From NCBI RefSeq assembly GCF_028737265.1, contig NZ_JAQZAK010000014.1, positions 29,369 through 93,368 on the forward strand: a stretch of 64,000 nucleotides of DNA. Reading direction: 5' to 3'. The translations under genes were made by a program, and so were the position numbers. Positions 1 to 6,749 of the stretch are shown here, piece by piece. How positions within the stretch are numbered: position 1 is the stretch's first letter; every line of letters begins with the position of its first letter. This DNA comes from Actinomycetospora callitridis. GTDB lineage: Bacteria; Actinomycetota; Actinomycetes; Mycobacteriales; Pseudonocardiaceae. Under the pieces are notes generated by a model, which saw only the letters and a program-made list of their open reading frames with translations, was not told where the DNA came from and did not search any database.

Positions 1-693
1 GCTGATCTTGTCCAGGACGAAGCGGTCCGGGGTCACCTCGCCGGAGACCAGCGGCTCACCGAGACCCCAGACGGCCTCGCAGACGACGGTCGACCGGTCG
101 CCGTTGGCGGGGTTGAGCGTCATGAACACGCCGGCCGCCCGCGCCGTGACCATCTCCTGGACGACGACGGCCATGGCGCCCGCGTCCCCGCCCGCCCGCT
201 GGCGGTAGGAGACCGCCCGGGCGGTGTAGAGGCTCGCCCAGCAGCGCGCCACCGCGTCGGCGACGGCGTCGGGGCCCCGGATCTCCAGGTAGGTGTCGTG
301 CTCGCCGGCGAACGACGCACCCGCGGCGTCCTCGCCGACGGCCGAGGACCGCACCGCGACGCGCGTGTCCGGGCCGACGAGCGCGGTGTACGCCTCCCGC
401 ACGGCCTCGAGGACGAGACCGGACCGCGAGGCGTCGAGCAGGGCCGCCCGCGCTCGACCGGCGGCCTGCTCGAGGACGTCGACCGGGGTGTCGGGACCCA
501 CGTCGCGCAGCGAGGCCTCGAGGTCGTCGGCACCGTCGGTCGCCGCGGCGAACGCGGAGGTCGAGACGACGAAGCCCGTCGGCACGCGCGCGTCCAGGGC
601 CACCAGGCGACGCAGCCCGGCGCCCTTCCCGCCGACGAGGGCGGCGTCCGCGGCGGCGGGGTCGTCGAGTCCGACGATCCACGGCGTGCTCAT
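1..693 (-). CDS. PEP-synthase-type PEP/pyruvate-binding (ATP-binding) domain protein, partial
   Basis: The gene starts at ATG 693 and is open to the window edge, so only the first 231 residues are present. It carries the hallmarks of the N-terminal nucleotide-binding domain of PEP synthase and pyruvate phosphate dikinase: a GGKGAGL loop near residue 21, VAVRSSAVGEDAAGASFAG near residue 111, and a second conserved block (ARAAGVF) near residue 185. In the family this domain binds ATP and phosphorylates a histidine on a mobile domain. It lies 67 bases downstream of the EutN-like gene on the same strand, so it is probably the distal part of the microcompartment operon. Whether it is a full-length synthase or a stand-alone ATP-binding subunit cannot be told here. 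Confidence 0.85.
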   Translation of the reverse strand, partial: MSTPWIVGLDDPAAADAALVGGKGAGLRRLVALDARVPTGFVVSTSAFAAATDGADDLEASLRDVGPDTPVDVLEQAAGRARAALLDASRSGLVLEAVREAYTALVGPDTRVAVRSSAVGEDAAGASFAGEHDTYLEIRGPDAVADAVARCWASLYTARAVSYRQRAGGDAGAMAVVVQEMVTARAAGVFMTLNPANGDRSTVVCEAVWGLGEPLVSGEVTPDRFVLDKIS

Positions 694-760
694 GGCCACC
701 ACCGCCGACGGCGACGCGGTGCGACGGAGGAGCACCCGCGGGGGCGGTCGTTGCGGGGGC

Positions 761-1006
761 TCATGGCTGATCCCACCCGGCGACGAGCGCGATCACGGCC
801 GCGTCCACGCAGCTGCGCCCCGTCACGGCCGCGGCGGCCTCGTCGGTGGCGACCAGCACCGTCGAGCCCGTCCCGGCGTCGAGCAGGTCGACCGCGACCC
901 GCCGCTCCCCGGACTCCGGCTCGCGCACCAGCACCATGCGCACACCACCGAGCCCGTCCACCGCGCGCTCGGACCAGACCCGTCCGACGACCTCCCCGAG
1001 GATCAT
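761..1006 (-). CDS. BMC vertex protein, EutN/CcmL family
   Basis: This 81-residue protein begins MILGEVVGRVWSER and has the short beta-barrel pattern of the EutN/CcmL pentamer family, including a MVLVREPESGERRVAVD segment and the late GRSCVDAAVIALV strand. In known compartments these pentamers cap the vertices of the protein shell. The ATG at 1006 overlaps the stop of the upstream BMC hexamer gene by four bases, so the two are translationally coupled. Its presence next to two hexamer genes is good evidence for a real closed shell rather than a stray BMC domain. Confidence 0.88.
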   Translation of the reverse strand: MILGEVVGRVWSERAVDGLGGVRMVLVREPESGERRVAVDLLDAGTGSTVLVATDEAAAAVTGRSCVDAAVIALVAGWDQP

Positions 1007-1323
1007 GAGGACTCGATCGCGCGCGTGAGCCGGTCGGCGCTCCCGTTCTCGAGCAGCCCGACCGACACCCCGTGGGGCTTCGGGTACACCTGGGCCGCGC
1101 GCAGCTCGCCGTACTGCTCGACGGCGGCGGACCCGGCGTTCACGGCCTGGCGCACCGCGGCGAGCGAGCCGCGGACGGCGACCGCGAGGTAGCCGCTCGA
1201 CACCCGGTCGACGGTCACGGTCTCGACGTCGGCGGTCTTCATCATCGCCTCGATCCCCGCCGCGAGCGCCACGACGCCGCGCGTCTCGAGGATCCCGATG
1301 GCACCACTTCCCCGTTCGGCCAC
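1003..1323 (-). CDS. BMC-domain shell protein (hexamer type)
   Basis: This 106-residue single BMC-domain protein starts at GTG 1323. It follows the PduA/EutM pattern: GAIGILETRGVVALAAGIEAM at residues 8-28, a VSSGYLAVAVRG segment that would line the hexamer pore, and the C-terminal QVYPKPH motif near residue 80. Shell hexamers of this type tile the facets of microcompartments, and the pore loop (here SSG) sets metabolite passage. It sits two bases downstream of another BMC gene and overlaps the EutN-like gene. The GTG start is the first that preserves the complete domain. Confidence 0.92.
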   Translation of the reverse strand: MAERGSGAIGILETRGVVALAAGIEAMMKTADVETVTVDRVSSGYLAVAVRGSLAAVRQAVNAGSAAVEQYGELRAAQVYPKPHGVSVGLLENGSADRLTRAIESS

Positions 1324-1325
1324 GA

Positions 1326-1616
1326 TCAGCTCCCCACCATCGCCATGTCACCCGCGAGCGCCTGCACCGGCAGGCACGGGCTCGCGAACACGATCGACTT
1401 CACGGCGCGCCCGGAGACCGCGCGGGCGACCTCCTCGCCGACCTCGACGGCCTCCTCGACCGTTGCGAGGTCGCCGGTGACGGCCACGGCCACCAGCCCG
1501 CCGCCGAGGCGCACGGCCCCGCGGACCTCGACCTCGGTCGCCTTGACCATGGCGTCGACGGCGTCGAACACCGGCACGAACCCCTCGGCCTCGATGAACC
1601 CCACTGCCCGTGCCAT
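1326..1616 (-). CDS. BMC-domain shell protein (second hexamer paralogue)
   Basis: A 96-residue BMC-domain protein that begins MARAVGFIEAEGF, continues with VFDAVDAMVKATEVEV and has a LGGGLVAVAVTGD segment at the predicted pore. It differs clearly from the neighbouring hexamer, with a GGG pore loop instead of SSG and a C-terminal tail with a cysteine near residue 81, so the shell probably uses hexamers of different permeability. Its ATG overlaps the stop of the dioxygenase small-subunit gene by one base. No trimer-type (double) BMC gene is visible; it may lie beyond the left edge. Confidence 0.9.
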   Translation of the reverse strand: MARAVGFIEAEGFVPVFDAVDAMVKATEVEVRGAVRLGGGLVAVAVTGDLATVEEAVEVGEEVARAVSGRAVKSIVFASPCLPVQALAGDMAMVGS

Positions 1617-2440
1617 CAGGACTCCTTGTCGGTTGACTCGCCCCACCACACGACCGCCGCCCCCGTGCCCCACACCGGGCCGTAGGCCAGGACCTCGCCC
1701 GGGCCGTCGACCACCCCGGCACCGTCGAGGAACGCGAACGCGCGGAACTGGCTGTCGGCCTGCGCCGCCGCGGCGTACTGCGGGCTCATGGCGAGGACCT
1801 CGTCGCGGTCGCCGGCCCGGATCGCGTCCAGGACCTTGCGGTTCCAGCGGTCGTGGGCGTCCTCGACGCGGTCCTCCGCGGGGGTGATCCAGCGCCCCGT
1901 GAGCCCGGAGGACAGCCCGCTGACGGCGACGACGCCGAGCGTCCGGCCCAGGTCGCGCGCGGCCCGCACCCCGGCCGCCGCGACCTCCGCCATCGCCGAG
2001 GGCTCGGCGTAGAGGTTGCACGAGACCAGCGCCCAGCGGCCCTGCCCGTGCGGGTCGAGCAGCCGCGAGGCGACGATCGTGCCGGTGTCGACGGGGAAGC
2101 CCTCGTAGAGCGTGCGGCGGGCCTGCATGCCGGCGGCGTCGATCGCGTCGGCCCAGCGGTGGGCGAGGTCGGTGTCGATCGCCAGGTCGTGGTCGAGGTG
2201 CCCGTAGTCGTAGCGGTACCAGTTCTCGTCGGTCCGCCGTCCCCGCAGCCGGGCGTCGCACTGCACCTGGTGCCCGAGCACCGTGAACCACTGCGTCGAG
2301 AGCAGCAGGACGGTGTCGACGCCGGCGGCGCGCAGGCGGTCGCCGACGGTGCGGGTGGCGCGCGCCAGCTCGGCCCAGCTCGGGGCCGGGTCGCCGGCCA
2401 GCAGGTGGGGCATGGCGGGGACGAGCGCGGCGGGGGTCAC
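1616..2440 (-). CDS. LigB-family extradiol dioxygenase, small subunit (2-aminophenol 1,6-dioxygenase alpha type)
   Basis: This 274-residue LigB-family protein begins VTPAALVPAMPHLLAGD. In two-subunit class III dioxygenases such as 2-aminophenol 1,6-dioxygenase, this type of subunit pairs with a larger iron-binding one to open the ring next to the amino or hydroxyl group. The GTG start at 2440 overlaps the large-subunit stop (GTGA); a later ATG at 2413 is possible but would remove the first strand. The gene is followed with one base of overlap by a BMC shell gene, which puts ring cleavage in the same transcript as the shell. The substrate could also be a catechol. Confidence 0.82.
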   Translation of the reverse strand: MTPAALVPAMPHLLAGDPAPSWAELARATRTVGDRLRAAGVDTVLLLSTQWFTVLGHQVQCDARLRGRRTDENWYRYDYGHLDHDLAIDTDLAHRWADAIDAAGMQARRTLYEGFPVDTGTIVASRLLDPHGQGRWALVSCNLYAEPSAMAEVAAAGVRAARDLGRTLGVVAVSGLSSGLTGRWITPAEDRVEDAHDRWNRKVLDAIRAGDRDEVLAMSPQYAAAAQADSQFRAFAFLDGAGVVDGPGEVLAYGPVWGTGAAVVWWGESTDKES

Positions 2441-3417
2441 GGGACCCACTCCACGACGGCGTTGCCGGTCGCGATCACGGTGCCGTAGGCCAGGACGTCG
2501 CCGGCGATGTCGGGCCAGCCCATGGCGGCGAGCAGCCACGTGAGGCTGCCGGCCTTGGTCTCCGACGACGTCGCCTCGATGTGCTTCGGGACGGCGTCCT
2601 TGAGCCGCGACGTCGGGCCCTCGCGGATGGTCTGCAGCAGCTCCATGTCGCCCGCGTACTGCGCATGGTTGAACGGGCGCTCGGCGCTCATGTCCTCGGG
2701 GAGCTCCGGCTCGGTGTCCCAGTGCAGGTGCGACAGCGAGTTCGACCCCAGCAGCACCGCGCGACGGCCGGTGCGCTCGATCGCGCGGCGGGTGGCGGCG
2801 CCGAGGGTCTCCATCTCGGCGAGGGAGGCGTCGGAGTAGTAGTACGGGTTGTTGTTGGCCGAGAGCGACACGACCGGCAGGTCCCACTCGGGGTTCGCCA
2901 GGTGCAGCGCGCCGATCGTCGCGTAGTCGACGCGGACGCCGTCCTCGCGCAGCGCGCTGGTCACGAGGCCGGCGCGGTCGCCCTCCTCGACGATCGCCTC
3001 GGCGAGCTCCACGTCGGTGCGGAAGTCGTAGTGGTACCGGAACAGGTGCGGGAAGATCGGCTCGACGGAGATCCCGCGCGGGTTCGGGACGCAGTTGACG
3101 TGGTGACCGACCATCGTGATCCAGTGCGGCGCGTGCACCACGAGCACGTCGGGGCGGTGGGCGCGCAGCCGCCGGCGCAGCTCCTCGTAGCCCCAGCGCA
3201 GGACCTCCCAGCCGCCCGTCGAGCGGGGCTCGTTCTGCGGCGGGTTCTCCGCGTACACGAGGTGCGGAGGGTGGGGCGCGAGGTAGCCCGCGACGATGCC
3301 GGCCTTCTGCTCGCCCGACGCAGGGGCCGGCGCGGGAGCCGGGACGGCCGGCGTCCCCGCCGCGCGCCGCGCACCGGACCGGCTGCTGCCGGCCGGGACC
3401 TGGAAGACGCGGGCCAT
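2437..3417 (-). CDS. LigB-family extradiol dioxygenase, large catalytic subunit (2-aminophenol 1,6-dioxygenase beta type)
   Basis: This 326-residue class III extradiol dioxygenase retains the expected metal and catalytic residues: histidines in APHPPH (about residue 47) and in HAPHWITMVGHH (about 93-104), a histidine in SNSLSHLH, and a glutamate in EATSSETKAG. Such enzymes use Fe(II) to cleave 2-aminophenol or catechol between C1 and C6. The first ~38 residues are an extra segment not needed for the fold: a short basic, partly amphipathic stretch followed by an alanine-proline linker. That resembles encapsulation peptides of BMC cargo. It is the first gene of the shell operon and is divergent from an IclR gene. 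Confidence 0.85.
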   Translation of the reverse strand: MARVFQVPAGSSRSGARRAAGTPAVPAPAPAPASGEQKAGIVAGYLAPHPPHLVYAENPPQNEPRSTGGWEVLRWGYEELRRRLRAHRPDVLVVHAPHWITMVGHHVNCVPNPRGISVEPIFPHLFRYHYDFRTDVELAEAIVEEGDRAGLVTSALREDGVRVDYATIGALHLANPEWDLPVVSLSANNNPYYYSDASLAEMETLGAATRRAIERTGRRAVLLGSNSLSHLHWDTEPELPEDMSAERPFNHAQYAGDMELLQTIREGPTSRLKDAVPKHIEATSSETKAGSLTWLLAAMGWPDIAGDVLAYGTVIATGNAVVEWVP

Positions 3418-3425
3418 GCCGGCGG

Positions 3426-3431
3426 ACGCTA
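3426..3431 (-). promoter_or_regulatory. Candidate -10 element for the BMC/dioxygenase operon
   Basis: On the minus strand TAGCGT lies eight bases ahead of the dioxygenase ATG at 3417. The same hexamer recurs before other starts in the window (28183, 35953, 44825), which suggests an actinobacterial -10 box and a very short or absent leader. No clear -35 is visible. Confidence 0.4.
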
Positions 3432-3460
3432 GGGCGGGCGGGCGACCCGGACCCAGCGTC

Positions 3461-3481
3461 GTGTCCCGCAGGGCTGGACAC
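3461..3481. promoter_or_regulatory. Inverted repeat GTGTCC-N9-GGACAC in the divergent BMC/IclR promoter
   Basis: A perfect 6-9-6 dyad lies between the divergent dioxygenase operon and the IclR gene, 15 bases before the IclR start and about 44 bases before the dioxygenase start. IclR proteins commonly bind such dyads in their own divergent promoters, so this is the best candidate operator for the microcompartment operon. A further TGGACA half-site occurs just before the IclR ATG. Confidence 0.45.
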
Positions 3482-3495
3482 GGCGAGGACTGGAC

Positions 3496-4359
3496 ATGGC
3501 TGCCTGTGCTGCGGAAACTCGGCCGATGGTGTCCGCGGTCGGCAAGGCGGCCGCCCTGTTGCGCGCCTTCGACCCGGGCGTGGACGTGCTGTCCACCCGC
3601 GCGCTGGCCGCCCGCACCGGCATCCCCCGCTCGACGGTGCACGTGCTCGCCACGACGCTCGCGACCGAGGGGCTGCTCGAGACCGTGCCCGGCCGCGGCT
3701 GGCGGCTGGGCCCGCTGCTCGTGGGCCTGGCCGGCCAGATCATCGAGCGCACCGGGCTCGTCGCCGCCGTCGAGGGCGCCCTGGGCGGGCTGCTGCGCCA
3801 TGCAGGCCAGGAGGTCCACGTCGGGCAGCTCGTCGGCGGCTGGGTCGTCTACCTGCACCGCGAGGCCGGGCCGGACTCGATGGGCCGGGCGACGATGGAC
3901 AACCGCGTCGGCCTGCGCGCGCCGGCATGGCGGGGCGGCTGCGGCAAGGCGGCGCTGGCTCGGCTCGCGCCCGCGGAGGTCGACGAGCGGATCGCGCGGC
4001 TGTGCCGCGACGAGGGCCTGGACCCGCCCGACCCGACGCTGCTCGCCGACGAGCTCGCCGCCGCCCGGGAGGCCGGCTACCTGGTCTCGTCGTCGTTCCA
4101 GGCGGGCCGGACGTCGGTGGCCGCCGCGGTCGTCGACGGCGACGCCCGCCCGCTCGGTGGGCTCTCGGTGGCCGGCCCGACGCGTCTGTTCACGCGGGCC
4201 GTGCTGGGCCGCACCGTGGAGGACGTGGTCGCCGCCGCGGGCCGGGCCCGGCTCACGGTGTGCACACCGGGGGCGAGGTCGGTCGCGGTGCCCGCACCGC
4301 GGCGGAGTCCGATCACCAGTCCCACAGAGCGGAACGCGGTGGTTCCACCCCGGCGCTGA
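3496..4359 (+). CDS. IclR-family transcriptional regulator
   Basis: A 287-residue IclR protein. The N-terminal winged helix-turn-helix covers roughly residues 11-75 (KAAALLRAF, then TGIPRSTVHVLATTLATEGLL) and is followed by the effector-binding GAF-like domain to about residue 250. The last ~30 residues are proline- and arginine-rich and not part of the family fold. An internal ATG at 3526 is an alternative start. It is divergent from the BMC dioxygenase operon and co-directional with the acetaldehyde dehydrogenase and aldolase genes, so it probably controls both sides in response to an aromatic or ring-cleavage product. Confidence 0.88.
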   Translation: MAACAAETRPMVSAVGKAAALLRAFDPGVDVLSTRALAARTGIPRSTVHVLATTLATEGLLETVPGRGWRLGPLLVGLAGQIIERTGLVAAVEGALGGLLRHAGQEVHVGQLVGGWVVYLHREAGPDSMGRATMDNRVGLRAPAWRGGCGKAALARLAPAEVDERIARLCRDEGLDPPDPTLLADELAAAREAGYLVSSSFQAGRTSVAAAVVDGDARPLGGLSVAGPTRLFTRAVLGRTVEDVVAAAGRARLTVCTPGARSVAVPAPRRSPITSPTERNAVVPPRR

Positions 4360-4378
4360 GCGGTGCCAGAGTGCTGGC

Positions 4379-5299
4379 ATGAGCTCTGGCATGAGTGCGC
4401 CCGCGAAGGTCCCCGCCGCGATCGTCGGCCCGGGCAACATCGGCACCGACCTCCTGGCCAAGCTCGCGCGCAGCGCGCGCATCGAGGTCACCGCGATGGT
4501 CGGCGTCGTCGAGTCCGAGGGGCTGGAGCGGGCCCGGGCGATGGGCGTGGCCGCCTCGTCCGAGGGCGTCGACTGGCTCCTGCGCCTGGACCCGTTGCCC
4601 CGCATCGTCTTCGAGGCCACCTCGGCGAAGGCGCACGCGGCGAACGCGCCCCGCTACGCCGAGGCCGGCATCCGCGCGATCGACCTGACGCCCGCGCACC
4701 TCGGACCGATGGTGTGTCCGGCGGTGAACATGCCCGACCACCTCGACGCCCCGAACGTCAACATGATCACCTGCGGCGGCCAGGCGACGATCCCGATCGT
4801 CGCGGCGGTCTCGCAGGTGGCGACGGTGGACTACGCCGAGATCGTCGCGTCGGCGGCGTCGCGCTCGGCGGGTCCGGGCACGCGCGCCAACATCGACGAG
4901 TTCACCGAGACCACGGCGAAGGCCGTCGAGGAGGTCGGGGGTGCGGCGAAGGGCAAGGCGATCATCATCCTGAACCCCGTCGAGCCGCCGATGATCATGC
5001 GCGACACGGTGTTCTGCTCGCTGCCGCCCGACGCCGACACCGACGCGGTGGCCGCCTCGGTGCACGCGATGGTCGCCCGCGTCCAGCAGTACGTCCCGGG
5101 CTACGCGATGCGCGCCGAGCCGCAGTTCGACCCACCCACCGACAAATGGGGTGGGCGCGGGCGCGTGGCGGTGTTCCTCGAGGTCAAGGGCAACGGCGAC
5201 TTCCTGCCGGAGTACGCAGGCAACCTCGACATCATGACGGCCGCCGCGGCGCAGGTCGGCGAGCTGGTGGCGGCGGAGATGACGGAGGCAGCGGCATGA
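4379..5299 (+). CDS. Acetaldehyde dehydrogenase (acylating), meta-cleavage type
   Basis: This 306-residue enzyme matches the BphJ/DmpF/MhpF family that converts acetaldehyde, CoA and NAD+ to acetyl-CoA. Visible features are the nucleotide-binding GPGNIGTDL near residue 16 and the catalytic cysteine in NMITCGGQATIP near residue 131. The partner aldolase overlaps its stop by four bases (ATGA), as usual for this pair, which channels acetaldehyde between active sites. A second in-frame ATG at 4391 is an equally good start. A GGAAC-N6-GTTCC dyad (4331-4346) lies just upstream inside the end of the IclR gene. Confidence 0.93.
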   Translation: MSSGMSAPAKVPAAIVGPGNIGTDLLAKLARSARIEVTAMVGVVESEGLERARAMGVAASSEGVDWLLRLDPLPRIVFEATSAKAHAANAPRYAEAGIRAIDLTPAHLGPMVCPAVNMPDHLDAPNVNMITCGGQATIPIVAAVSQVATVDYAEIVASAASRSAGPGTRANIDEFTETTAKAVEEVGGAAKGKAIIILNPVEPPMIMRDTVFCSLPPDADTDAVAASVHAMVARVQQYVPGYAMRAEPQFDPPTDKWGGRGRVAVFLEVKGNGDFLPEYAGNLDIMTAAAAQVGELVAAEMTEAAA

Positions 5300-6345
5300 G
5301 CGAGCGCGCGGGAGCACGACCCGGAATCCGGCACGACGTCCGGATCACCGACACGACGCTGCGCGACGGCAGCCACGCCCAGGCCCACCAGTTCACCGAG
5401 GAGCAGGTACGCGACACCGTCCGCGCCCTGGACCGGGCCGGGGTCGAGGTCATCGAGGTGACCCACGGCGACGGGCTGGGCGGGTCGAGCTTCAACTACG
5501 GCTTCTCGCACACCGACGAGCTCAAGCTCATCGCGGCGGCCCGCGAGGAGGCCACCCAGGCCCGGATCGCGGTGCTGCTCGTGCCCGGCATCGGCACCGT
5601 CGACGATCTGCGCCGCGCCCACGACGCCGGCGCCGAGATCGTGCGCGTCGCCACCCACTGCACCGAGGCCGACGTCAGCCCGCAGCACTTCGGGGTGGCC
5701 CGCGACCTCGGCATGGAGACCGTCGGGTTCCTCATGATGGCCCACCGCACGTCGCCGGAGGACCTCGCCAAGCAGGCCCGGATCATGGTCGACGCCGGCT
5801 GCCAGTGCCCGTACGTCACCGACTCCGCCGGCGCGCTGCTCATGCACGACGCCCGCGCACGTTTCGAGGCCCTGCTCGCCGAGGTCGGCGACGAGGCCTG
5901 GGTCGGCTACCACGGCCACCAGAACCTCTCCCTCGGCGTCGCGAACTCCGTGATCGCCGCCGAGGTCGGGGTCAAGGAGATCGACGGCTCGCTGTGCGCC
6001 CTGGGTGCCGGGTCGGGGAACTCGCCCACCGAGGTGATCGCCGCGGTGTTCGACCGGATGGGCATCGAGACCGGGCTCGACGTCACCGCGCTGCTCGACG
6101 CCGCCGAGGACGTCGTCCGCCCCTACCTGCACCGCTGGCCCAAGATGGACCGCAACGCCATCACCCAGGGCTGGGCGGGCGTCTACTCGAGCTTCCTGCT
6201 CCACGCCGAGCACGCCGGCGAGCGCTACAAGGTCCCCGTCCCCGACATCCTGCGCCGCTGCGGCGAGCTCGGCCTCGTCGGCGGACAGGAAGACATGATC
6301 ATCGACATCGCCCTCGAGCTGGCGCGCGAGCGGGAGCAGGGCTGA
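5296..6345 (+). CDS. 4-hydroxy-2-oxovalerate aldolase
   Basis: This 349-residue DmpG/BphI/MhpE-type aldolase splits 4-hydroxy-2-oxovalerate into pyruvate and acetaldehyde. The N-terminal RITDTTLRDGSHAQAHQF motif (about residues 16-33) provides the metal-binding aspartate and catalytic arginine, and GYHGHQNLSLG near residue 203 provides the two metal-ligand histidines. A C-terminal segment of about 60 residues forms the known interface with the dehydrogenase. It is the last carbon-carbon cleavage step of a meta pathway whose earlier hydratase and decarboxylase genes lie at 32.8-34.4 kb. Confidence 0.94.
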   Translation: MSERAGARPGIRHDVRITDTTLRDGSHAQAHQFTEEQVRDTVRALDRAGVEVIEVTHGDGLGGSSFNYGFSHTDELKLIAAAREEATQARIAVLLVPGIGTVDDLRRAHDAGAEIVRVATHCTEADVSPQHFGVARDLGMETVGFLMMAHRTSPEDLAKQARIMVDAGCQCPYVTDSAGALLMHDARARFEALLAEVGDEAWVGYHGHQNLSLGVANSVIAAEVGVKEIDGSLCALGAGSGNSPTEVIAAVFDRMGIETGLDVTALLDAAEDVVRPYLHRWPKMDRNAITQGWAGVYSSFLLHAEHAGERYKVPVPDILRRCGELGLVGGQEDMIIDIALELAREREQG

Positions 6346-6347
6346 GC

Positions 6348-6749
6348 GTGCCGGTCCTGGAGGTCCATCTCGTCGAGGGCGACCACGCCCCTGCGGCGAT
6401 CGCCCGCCTGCTGGAGGCCGCGAGCCGTCGCTACGCCGAGGTGCTGGAGTCGCCGCTCGAGCGCATCCGGGCCTACGCGACGCTGCACCCGCGCGAGCAC
6501 TGGGCGGTCGGCGGCGCGACGGGTGGCGCGCCGGCGCCGTACTTCACCGCGATCGTCCTCGAGGGCCGGCCGGTCGAGCAGCGTCACCGTCTCCTCGCCG
6601 ACCTGACCGACCTGCTCGTCGACGTCCTCGGCGCGACCCGGTCGCGGGTGCGGGGGCGGATCATCCAGGTCCCGCCCGACGACTGGGCCATCGGGGGCGT
6701 ACCCGCCTCCGGGGCGCGGCGGGACGAGATCGCCGCACGAGGGAGATGA
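6348..6749 (+). CDS. Tautomerase-superfamily protein
   Basis: A 133-residue protein starting at GTG 6348, two bases after the aldolase stop. The mature protein would begin with PVLEVHLVEG, giving the N-terminal proline that serves as general base in the 4-oxalocrotonate tautomerase superfamily. The length suggests a two-unit (MIF/cis-CaaD-like) or extended form rather than the 60-residue 4-OT. It probably isomerises a ring-cleavage product or a 2-hydroxydienoate. Its stop overlaps the start of the next gene by four bases. Confidence 0.72.
   Translation: MPVLEVHLVEGDHAPAAIARLLEAASRRYAEVLESPLERIRAYATLHPREHWAVGGATGGAPAPYFTAIVLEGRPVEQRHRLLADLTDLLVDVLGATRSRVRGRIIQVPPDDWAIGGVPASGARRDEIAARGR

Noticed and set aside
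4331..4346. GGAAC-N6-GTTCC dyad upstream of the acetaldehyde dehydrogenase
   Set aside because: The arms are in the reverse order and the spacing differs from the shared operator. It lies within the IclR coding end, so I did not count it as a fourth site.
5296..6345. Annotating the aldolase as 2-isopropylmalate or homocitrate synthase (same superfamily)
   Set aside because: The TTLRDGSHAQAHQF motif, the length and the coupling to an acylating acetaldehyde dehydrogenase identify a hydroxy-oxovalerate aldolase.
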